Source: JACMLD01 sp040004415
GTDB lineage: Bacteria > Bacteroidota > Bacteroidia > Chitinophagales > Chitinophagaceae
Length of the DNA stretch: 5,621 nt
Direction: 5' to 3'
Assembly (NCBI GenBank): GCA_040004415.1
Contig: JBDUAY010000391.1
Span: forward strand, 1-5,621
This document shows positions 1 through 5,621 of the stretch, piece by piece. The position numbers and the translations under genes are program-made. Each line of letters begins with the position of its first letter. Positions within the stretch are counted from its first letter, which is position 1. Under the pieces are notes generated by a model, which did no database searches, had not been told where the DNA came from, and worked only from the letters and a program-made list of their open reading frames with translations.

Positions 1-947
1 CCGGCGTTGAAGGGATTAGCGGCGGCTCATCTTTTCCTGGCCAGGGAAGTTTCTTTGGCATCAACTGGCAGGCTGAAGGTGCAAAAGAATCCATGACCGG
101 GCGATCTGTGCTGGCAGATGATCAATATGCGGCATTGCTAAACATCCCGATGAAAGAAGGAAGATTTTTTTCAAAAGAATTCTTAACGGATTCACTGGCG
201 GTGGTATTGAATGAAAAGGCCGTAGAAGAAATGCAGTTAAAAAATCCGGTTGGTGCAAGAATAACCACTACAGAAGATGGATTTAATGCAGCAAATGGTT
301 CTCCTTATTTTTATACTGTTGTGGGCGTCATCAAAGATTTCCATTACCAGTCACTGCACCAAAAAATAACACCGCTCATCTTTGTTAACACAACAAAGTT
401 CGGCAATACACCACCGGTTACCGCCATCCGCATCAAAGCAGATAACTTTTCGGCAACCGTAAAAGCCATTGAAACATCGTGGAAACAGTTTGTGCCGGCA
501 AGACCTTTTCATTATGATTTTCTCGATCAAATGCTGACAGGTATGTACCAGGCTGAACAACGTACGCAGCGCATCTTTACTATTTTTTCTGTCCTGGCCA
601 TTTTTATTGCCTGTATTGGTTTGCTGGGGCTGGCAGCTTATGCTACGCAACTGCGCGTACGTGAGATAAGTATACGCAAAATATTAGGCGCAAGCGCTGG
701 CAGCATCGTTGGTATGTTGTCGAAGGACTTTTTAAGGCTGATCATTATTTCATTTGTTGTGGCATTCCCGCTGGCCTGGTGGGGCATGCATACGTGGCTG
801 CAGAATTTCGCCTACCACACAGCTATATCATGGTGGATATTTTTATTGGCAGGATCAATTGCAGCATTGATTGCATTGCTCACCATCAGTTTCCAGGCAA
901 TAAAAGCAGCTTTTGCAAACCCGGTGAAGGCACTCCGCACAGAGTGA
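1..947 (+). CDS. MacB/FtsX-type ABC transporter permease, C-terminal part (5' end outside window)
   Basis: The reading frame (first full codon at base 3) is open to the left edge, so the ATG at 93 is internal and the true start lies before the window. The visible 314 residues match the second half of an ~800-residue permease. Residues 1 to ~175 are the second extracytoplasmic (MacB-PCD-like) domain, with the hallmark VVGVIKDFHYQSLH around residues 105-118. Three membrane segments of an FtsX domain follow, near residues 194-216, 242-262 and 276-295. The loop REISIRKILGAS between the first two corresponds to the ATPase-contacting coupling helix in MacB. The protein ends in NPVKALRTE, a typical end for this family. 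The last 56 residues match the complete permease downstream at 39 positions without gaps, so the two are paralogues. By family knowledge it is an inner-membrane, mechanotransmission-type ABC permease working with a separate ATPase. The substrate is unknown. No strong terminator hairpin follows the stop. Confidence 0.93.
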   Translation, partial: GVEGISGGSSFPGQGSFFGINWQAEGAKESMTGRSVLADDQYAALLNIPMKEGRFFSKEFLTDSLAVVLNEKAVEEMQLKNPVGARITTTEDGFNAANGSPYFYTVVGVIKDFHYQSLHQKITPLIFVNTTKFGNTPPVTAIRIKADNFSATVKAIETSWKQFVPARPFHYDFLDQMLTGMYQAEQRTQRIFTIFSVLAIFIACIGLLGLAAYATQLRVREISIRKILGASAGSIVGMLSKDFLRLIIISFVVAFPLAWWGMHTWLQNFAYHTAISWWIFLLAGSIAALIALLTISFQAIKAAFANPVKALRTE

Positions 948-1072
948 ATAGCATAATCATTTATTTATCCGGCATTTCCTGGTGAAGTATCCCGCAACGC
1001 TGCCATAGCCTATGTAAATGTCCGGGGTGCGCCCAACTTTTGAATGCCTGACTTTCTTTTGCACCTGCTTCT

Positions 1073-1088
1073 GGTATCGTACGATACC
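1073..1088. repeat. Perfect 16-bp palindrome
   Basis: GGTATCGTACGATACC equals its own reverse complement over all 16 bases, centred between 1080 and 1081. A further TCTGG (1070-1074) and CCAGA (1094-1098) pair across it in an offset register, so an alternative fold is possible. A fully symmetric site with no loop suits binding by a dimeric protein better than an RNA hairpin, and no T-run follows, so it is not a terminator. It lies 27 bp centre-to-centre upstream of the TGTACG/CGAACA repeat, with which it shares a CGTACG-like core. The palindrome is observed; its role as an operator is inferred. Confidence 0.6.
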
Positions 1089-1099
1089 GCACACCAGAC

Positions 1100-1115
1100 T
1101 GTACGTTTCCGAACA
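1100..1115. promoter_or_regulatory. Operator- or enhancer-like inverted repeat TGTACG-N4-CGAACA
   Basis: TGTACG (1100-1105) and CGAACA (1110-1115) are inverted half-sites differing at one position and separated by TTTC. The size and symmetry are typical of a binding site for a dimeric helix-turn-helix regulator, such as the Fis-type domain of sigma-54 activators. It is centred about 62 bp upstream of the -24-like GG of the candidate sigma-54 element and about 86 bp before the start point that element would predict, a usual distance for an upstream activator site. No regulator gene is in the window, so the binding protein is unknown. Confidence 0.4.
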
Positions 1116-1167
1116 CTTTTTGTTCGTTATTTCTTCTGAAACCCGCTTCCATCAAAGGTTGCAGTAT

Positions 1168-1183
1168 TGGCATAACTGTTGGA
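1168..1183 (+). promoter_or_regulatory. Candidate sigma-54 (RpoN) -24/-12 promoter, one key mismatch
   Basis: TGGCAT (1168-1173), five bases, then TTGGA (1179-1183) resembles the sigma-54 consensus TGGCAC-N5-TTGCA. The spacing between the -24 GG and the -12 dinucleotide is the required 10 bases. The -12 element reads GG rather than GC, which is a mismatch at an important position and lowers confidence. Transcription would begin near 1193-1195, leaving a leader of about 97 bases before the ATG at 1291. It points towards the lectin-fold gene and the permeases behind it. Confidence 0.38.
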
Positions 1184-1290
1184 AAATAAACCTGCATGTT
1201 GGCTTTGTTAACGTGCCCGCCTTATCTCAACTGCCGCGGAATTTCCAGACCAGATTGCTTTTGCCCGTATTATAACTCAAAAAGACAACG

Positions 1291-1968
1291 ATGCATCGAT
1301 TCGTGCTTTTATATACAGGTCTTTCATTTAGCACAGCGCTTGCGATCCTGCCCTGCAAAGCACAAAATAAAACAGTACGCACACCTGATTTAATTAAACT
1401 GGCCGCAGATAAAAAAATAACGGTTTCTAACAGGAACATGACAATGCTTACTGATGAGCACCACATCAATAGTCTTCACCTGGATGATAAAGAAGGCATT
1501 GGACTCGCCTGGTTGGATGGCGTTCAATTTACAACCGGCACGATAGAATTTGATGTACGTGGAAAGGATCTCATGCAACAAAGTTTTGCAGGCATTGCTT
1601 TCCATGGCGTAAACGACAGCACGTATGACGCTGTTTATTTCAGACCATTCAATTTTAAATCTACGGATACCATAAGAAGAAGCCATTGCGTTCAATATAT
1701 TTCTCTTCCGCAATATGACTGGCCAACATTGCGTGAAAAGTATCCCAATAAATATGAACAGGCCATTCATCCGTCGCCCGATCCAAACACCTGGTTCCAT
1801 GTACGGATAGTAGTTAAAAATATGCTGGTGAGTGTATATGTTAACAATAACAGTGTACCCAGCCTGGTGGTAACAACCTTAAATACACGCAGCGATGGAA
1901 TGATCGGCTTCTGGACAGGCAATCATTCTGCAGGGGATTTTGCGAATTTGAAAATTATAAATGAATAA
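1291..1968 (+). CDS. Exported concanavalin A-like (DUF1080/GH16-like) domain protein
   Basis: This 225-residue protein begins with a likely signal peptide: a hydrophobic stretch from about residue 4 to 20, then PCKAQ, with probable cleavage after Ala24. Cys22 follows ILP, which is a poor lipobox, so a soluble periplasmic or secreted protein is favoured over a lipoprotein. The rest looks like one beta-sandwich domain: GTIEFDVRGK (83-92), AGIAFHGVNDSTYDAVYFRP (100-119), HCVQYIS (132-138), WFHVRIVV (158-165), VYVNN (172-176) and a closing GMIGFWTGN...GDFANLKI (203-222). These strands recall DUF1080/laminin-G-like proteins of Bacteroidota, which may bind or act on glycans. A GH16 catalytic motif (ExDxxE) is only partly echoed at E86-F-D88, with R90-G91 where the second Glu would be expected, so GH16-type hydrolase activity is not supported. 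The start is firm because an in-frame TAA lies at 1273-1275 and no other start codon intervenes. It is followed 74 bp later by a permease gene, possibly in one operon. Confidence 0.85.
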   Translation: MHRFVLLYTGLSFSTALAILPCKAQNKTVRTPDLIKLAADKKITVSNRNMTMLTDEHHINSLHLDDKEGIGLAWLDGVQFTTGTIEFDVRGKDLMQQSFAGIAFHGVNDSTYDAVYFRPFNFKSTDTIRRSHCVQYISLPQYDWPTLREKYPNKYEQAIHPSPDPNTWFHVRIVVKNMLVSVYVNNNSVPSLVVTTLNTRSDGMIGFWTGNHSAGDFANLKIINE

Positions 1969-2042
1969 GAAATGTGGAAGTATGATCATGTGGAAATTAA
2001 ATGCCCATTGGAAATAGTGATACTGAATAAAAGAAATCAGAC

Positions 2043-4457
2043 ATGATTAAAAATTATTTCCTGGTCGCCTGGCGGAATATCAGTCGCCATAAAATATACA
2101 CCTCCATCAATGTATTGGGGTTAGCACTGGGTATGACTTGCTGCCTGTTTATTTTTCTTTGGGTGAAAGATGAAAGAGCAGTTGACAATTTTCACGAAAA
2201 AGGAAAAAGCATATATTCTGTTTACCAAACTGTTACTTCCAATGGACAATCAGCAGGGTCTTATTCAACACCGCTGCGCGTAATAACAGGTCAGAATTAT
2301 CCCTCTTTTTTACTGGAGAATGTAAAAGAATCCATTCCTGAAATAAAATACCAGGCATATTATGCAACTGGTTACGAACTACCATGGGGGTATGCTGAAA
2401 CATTCAAGGCAGGAGAGAAAAAAATAAAACTGGAAGGCTCGCGCGCAGGAAAAGATTTCTTTAAAATATTCAGTTATCCAATTATTGAAGGCAATGCAGA
2501 CAACGCATTAAAAGATTTGCATGGAATCGCTATTTCAAAAAAGATGGCCCAACTTTTTTTTGGAAACGTACATGCTGCAATAGGCAAAACTTTGCGCTAC
2601 GAGAATAGGATCGATTTCATTGTGTCTGCTGTTTTTGAAAATCTGCCGGAGCAAAGTTCTTTCCGGTTTGATTTTTTATTTAATTGGGATGCGCAAAAGA
2701 AATTATTGGAATGGGCCTCCAACGATTTTCATTCATATGTTCAGCTGTCAGAAAATGCAAATGCTGTCAGTACAGCAGCTAAGATCAATCAATACCTGCA
2801 ACCGCGACTGGAAAAAAATGCAGGTGTATCCGTACAAATGGGCCTGCAGCATTTTGGTGATCAATACCTGCACAGTAATTTTGTAAATGGAAAGCCCAGC
2901 GATGGCCGTATTGAATACGTGAGAATATTCAGCAGTGTCGCCATCTTCATTTTGATTATTGCGTGCATCAATTTTATGAACCTGGCAACTGCGCAGTCTG
3001 TTAAACGGGCAAAAGAAGTAGGCTTAAGAAAAGTGGTGGGTTCAAGTCGTTTGAACCTCATTGCTCAATTTTTGGGCGAGTCCCTTATTTTTTCATTCCT
3101 CGCCATGATTATATCTGTTCTGCTGGTATACCTGTTGCTACCAGCATTTAATCATTTCACTGGTAAACAAATCGGTTCCCCCCTTACTCAACTTTCTTTC
3201 TGGGCTTCTCTTTTATTACTGGCTACCATAACTGGTCTTGTGGCAGGCAGCTATCCTGCACTCTATCTCTCCGCGCTTAAACCGGTTCGTGTTTTAAAAG
3301 GTGTTTCGAAGTTTACAAAAAGTGCGGTATGGTTCCGTAAAGGCCTGACCATTTTTCAATTTGCGCTGTCCATTGTTCTTATAATAGCAACCATTGTTAT
3401 TACGCGCCAAACAAACTATGTACAAAATACCAATCTCGGTTATGACCGTTCCAATTTGATTTACACACGGATTGAAGGTGATATGGGTAAACCAGATAAA
3501 TACCAGTTGTTTAAAAACAGGGTGACTGAAATGCCTGGCATCGCCATGGTTGACAGAAGCAGTGAAGCGCCGCATGCCATGAACTTTGTAGTGACCGACC
3601 CTGTTAATTGGGAAGGAAAAGAAAAGAATGCCGCTGTTGGGTTTAAACCATCTTCGGTAGGATTTGATTTTATAAAATTGATGAACCTGAAGATCGCAGC
3701 AGGCCGTGGCTTTTCGCGTGAAATGGCAACAGATTCCGCTGATGCATTTATGGTGAATGAAGAAGCCATAAAACAAATGGGCATTAAAAATCCAATAGGT
3801 AAATGGATCTCAGCCTGGAAAAAGAAAGGACATATTATTGGCATACTCAAAGATTTTCACACGCACTCACTTCGCGAAGCAATAACACCTGTTGTAATTG
3901 ATGTAAAGGAGTATGAATATTTTGGAGTATTAATTATAAAAACAAAACCCGGACAAACCAAAGAAGCACTTGCCAGTCTTGCAAAAATGTATAGCGAAAT
4001 CAATCCAAACTATCCTTTTACGTACCAGTTTGTAGATGAAGAATATAAAAAATTATACAGCAACGAACTTATTATTTCAGGGCTGTCTGTTTTATTTGCG
4101 ACGCTGGCTATTATAATCTCCTGCCTTGGTTTACTGGGGCTGGTCATGTTTTCTGCAGAACAGCGGGTAAAAGAAATTGGTGTTCGCAAAGTATTGGGCG
4201 CATCGCTCAACCAGATAATTGGATTGTTTTCAAAAGATTTTATGCAGCTTATTGCAATTGCTTTTCTAATTGCAGCACCGGTAAGCTGGTATGCCATGCA
4301 TCAATGGTTACAAAAGTTTGCTTACAGAATCGACATCTCGTGGTGGATATTTGTTCTTGCCGCTGGCATTTCAATGATGATTGCATTATTAACGATAGGC
4401 TACCAGGCAATAAAAGCAGCAGGTGCAAATCCTGTAAAATCATTGCGAACGGAATAA
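2043..4457 (+). CDS. MacB/FtsX-type ABC transporter permease, complete
   Basis: At 804 residues this is the usual length for the Bacteroidota two-module permeases. Module 1 has the N-terminal signature NYFLVAWRNISRHK (4-17), membrane segment ~21-41, an extracytoplasmic MacB-PCD-like domain (~45-290) and FtsX segments near 299-316, 347-369 and 386-410. The coupling loop is EVGLRKVVGSS (325-335), and SYPALYLS (403-410) closes the module. Module 2 has segment ~434-454, a second outer domain (~457-672) containing IIGILKDFHTHSL, segments ~677-701, 733-752 and 766-785, coupling loop EIGVRKVLGAS (711-721) and the end NPVKSLRTE. That makes eight membrane segments. No Walker motifs are present, so ATP hydrolysis must come from another protein. 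By family knowledge it should couple cytoplasmic ATP hydrolysis to movement of the outer domains; the cargo or signal is unknown. An in-frame TAA at 2028-2030 fixes the start, and the leader is A-rich without a clear ribosome binding site. Confidence 0.96.
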   Translation: MIKNYFLVAWRNISRHKIYTSINVLGLALGMTCCLFIFLWVKDERAVDNFHEKGKSIYSVYQTVTSNGQSAGSYSTPLRVITGQNYPSFLLENVKESIPEIKYQAYYATGYELPWGYAETFKAGEKKIKLEGSRAGKDFFKIFSYPIIEGNADNALKDLHGIAISKKMAQLFFGNVHAAIGKTLRYENRIDFIVSAVFENLPEQSSFRFDFLFNWDAQKKLLEWASNDFHSYVQLSENANAVSTAAKINQYLQPRLEKNAGVSVQMGLQHFGDQYLHSNFVNGKPSDGRIEYVRIFSSVAIFILIIACINFMNLATAQSVKRAKEVGLRKVVGSSRLNLIAQFLGESLIFSFLAMIISVLLVYLLLPAFNHFTGKQIGSPLTQLSFWASLLLLATITGLVAGSYPALYLSALKPVRVLKGVSKFTKSAVWFRKGLTIFQFALSIVLIIATIVITRQTNYVQNTNLGYDRSNLIYTRIEGDMGKPDKYQLFKNRVTEMPGIAMVDRSSEAPHAMNFVVTDPVNWEGKEKNAAVGFKPSSVGFDFIKLMNLKIAAGRGFSREMATDSADAFMVNEEAIKQMGIKNPIGKWISAWKKKGHIIGILKDFHTHSLREAITPVVIDVKEYEYFGVLIIKTKPGQTKEALASLAKMYSEINPNYPFTYQFVDEEYKKLYSNELIISGLSVLFATLAIIISCLGLLGLVMFSAEQRVKEIGVRKVLGASLNQIIGLFSKDFMQLIAIAFLIAAPVSWYAMHQWLQKFAYRIDISWWIFVLAAGISMMIALLTIGYQAIKAAGANPVKSLRTE

Positions 4458-4469
4458 AAAAAAGTTACT

Positions 4470-5621
4470 ATGTTTAAAAATTATTTCAAAACTGCATGGA
4501 GAAACTTGCGAAAAAACAGGTTATCATCTTCTATAAATATTGTCGGCCTGGGTCTTGCCGTTGGTTGTTGCCTCGTAATGTTTGTATTCATTAACTGGCA
4601 AATCAACCAGGATGACTTTCAAATAAAACGCAACAAAATTTATGTGGTCGAACGTATTGAATCAAAAGATGGCAACCAACAACTATGGGCCAATTCGCCT
4701 GCTCCAATAGGCCCAATGCTTAAAATTGACTACCCGCAAATAGAAAATTATGCCCGACTTAATTTGATGGATGCAACCATTAAACAAGGCGATAATGTTT
4801 TTAATGAGCCGGTAAGTTTTGTTGACAGTTCATTTTATGATATGTTCAATTTCCCTGTAAAATGGGGCAATAAAAAGACGTTCAGAGATCCTGAAGGCAT
4901 TGTGCTATCTGAAGAATTATCGGAGAAGCTTTTTGGAAAAGAAAACCCTGTCGGCAAAAATGTATTTGCAAATTTTAATGCCACTGGAAAAGAAGAAGCG
5001 GGAAATTTTATAGTAAAGGGCGTTTTTGAAAAGCGTCCTGCGGAAAGTTCATTTTATTTTTCTGCATTGATCCCATTTTCGAAATTGGCTGCTTTGGGAA
5101 TAAATACAAATGATGATTGGGAGCGACACGTGAGCATTACCTTTTTGGAAGCTACTACTGAAAGTTCCACTTTACCCAACACCGCACAAAGCAAGAAATA
5201 TGTGGATTTATACAATGCGGCTAATAAAGAAAATAAAATTGCAGGCTATAATCTTCAGCCTCTGAAGTCAATGCCGTTTCACTCTTATAAAGTAAATCTT
5301 TCACAATTTCATTCGACTAATATTATTGGCAATATCATGTTATCGGCTATTGCGTTATCCATTTTAATATTAGTTTGTTTCAATTATATGAATATTGCAA
5401 TTGCTTCAGCTTCTGGTCGCCTAAAGGAAATTGGAGTAAGAAAAGTGCTGGGTAGCAACAGGAAGCAAATCATTTTTTATTTTCTTATCGAAAATTTTAT
5501 TCTTTGCATGATAGGGGTAATTTTGGGAGTACTCCTCGCTAATTTTTTGTTTATCCCGTGGTTCTCACAATTCGCAAACATAAATTTATCTCAAAATTTA
5601 TTTTTAAATACCAGCATTTGG
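4470..5621 (+). CDS. MacB/FtsX-type ABC transporter permease, N-terminal part (3' end outside window)
   Basis: An open frame of exactly 384 codons runs from ATG 4470 to the right edge with no stop. It starts MFKNYFKTAWRNLRKNR, the family N-terminal signature, followed by membrane segment ~20-41 with GLGLAVGCC, an extracytoplasmic domain (~44-285; FIVKGVFEKRPAESSF matches the equivalent FIVSAVFENLPEQSSF of the preceding permease), a second segment (~289-311), the coupling loop KEIGVRKVLGSNRKQ (319-333) and a third segment (~335-361). It is clearly more diverged from its neighbour than the first permease is. A hand count gives about 36% G+C over 4501-5580, against about 45% for 1-900. Only 12 bp separate it from the preceding stop and it lies in the same frame, so translation is probably coupled within an operon. 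Full length is presumably ~800 residues. Confidence 0.93.
   Translation, partial: MFKNYFKTAWRNLRKNRLSSSINIVGLGLAVGCCLVMFVFINWQINQDDFQIKRNKIYVVERIESKDGNQQLWANSPAPIGPMLKIDYPQIENYARLNLMDATIKQGDNVFNEPVSFVDSSFYDMFNFPVKWGNKKTFRDPEGIVLSEELSEKLFGKENPVGKNVFANFNATGKEEAGNFIVKGVFEKRPAESSFYFSALIPFSKLAALGINTNDDWERHVSITFLEATTESSTLPNTAQSKKYVDLYNAANKENKIAGYNLQPLKSMPFHSYKVNLSQFHSTNIIGNIMLSAIALSILILVCFNYMNIAIASASGRLKEIGVRKVLGSNRKQIIFYFLIENFILCMIGVILGVLLANFLFIPWFSQFANINLSQNLFLNTSIW

Larger units (their letters stand above)
948..1290. other. 343-bp intergenic region with regulatory-looking elements
   Basis: No convincing gene is present on either strand. The open frames here give low-complexity, non-protein-like translations rich in H, C and R and lacking any family motif. 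Its length is unlike the 74-bp and 12-bp gaps between the later genes. It contains a perfect 16-bp palindrome, an imperfect 16-bp inverted repeat and a sigma-54-like element, all listed separately. I found no clear intrinsic terminator for the permease that ends at 947, and no good match to the Bacteroidota housekeeping promoter (TTTG then TAnnTTTG). Confidence 0.7.

Noticed and set aside
93..95. ATG at 93 as the start of the first permease
   Set aside because: The same frame is open and protein-like from base 3, and the upstream residues fit the outer domain, so this is an internal methionine in a truncated gene.
1055..1067. Minus-strand AGGTGCAAAAGAA also present on the plus strand at 77-89
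   Set aside because: It is a single 13-base match with no extension on either side, too short to claim a repeat or gene remnant.
961..1275. Short open frames on both strands in the 948-1290 gap
   Set aside because: The translations are not protein-like, match no known motif, and overlap the palindrome and promoter-like elements. They are most likely chance frames.
1348..1359. Lipoprotein signal at Cys22 of the lectin-fold protein
   Set aside because: The residues before Cys are I-L-P; proline at -1 does not fit the lipobox, and PCKAQ fits ordinary signal peptidase I cleavage better.
1972..1995. Direct repeat ATGTGGAA (1972-1979 and 1988-1995) before the 804-residue permease
   Set aside because: It is only 8 bp in AT-rich DNA, with no promoter signature around it.
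2562..2572. GGAAACGTACA, identical to one arm plus spacer of the 1100-1115 repeat
   Set aside because: It lies inside the permease coding region, has no matching second arm, and an 11-base match can occur by chance.

Overview
The window suggests a member of the Bacteroidota, most likely a Chitinophagaceae-type organism. The reasons are tandem ~800-residue MacB/FtsX-type permeases with no fused ATPase, AT-leaning DNA, A-rich leaders without clear Shine-Dalgarno sequences, and a secreted lectin-fold protein of a type common in that phylum. This placement is inferred from gene content, not from a marker gene. All recognised genes lie on the + strand.

Layout: (1) 1-947 is the C-terminal ~40% of a permease whose beginning lies before the window. 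(2) 948-1290 is a 343-bp non-coding gap. It holds a perfect 16-bp palindrome (1073-1088), an operator-like inverted repeat (1100-1115) and a possible sigma-54 -24/-12 element (1168-1183), all pointing towards the downstream genes. (3) 1291-1968 encodes a small exported protein that looks like a concanavalin A-like (DUF1080/GH16-like) domain. (4) 2043-4457 is a complete 804-residue permease with eight predicted membrane segments. (5) 4470 to the right edge is the first 384 residues of a third, more divergent and more AT-rich permease, 12 bp after the previous stop and in the same frame.

Working model: the genes from 1291 onward form one transcription unit, possibly driven by an activator-dependent sigma-54 promoter in the 343-bp gap. 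The first permease ends an earlier unit or shares it. The permeases belong to the mechanotransmission (MacB/type VII) ABC class. They should need a separately encoded ATPase, which is not in this window. Their substrate or signal cannot be read from the sequence. The lectin-fold protein would act outside the cytoplasm. Its link to the permeases rests only on gene position.

Nothing here is clearly a new kind of system. The most interesting part is the regulatory-looking gap upstream of the lectin-fold gene.
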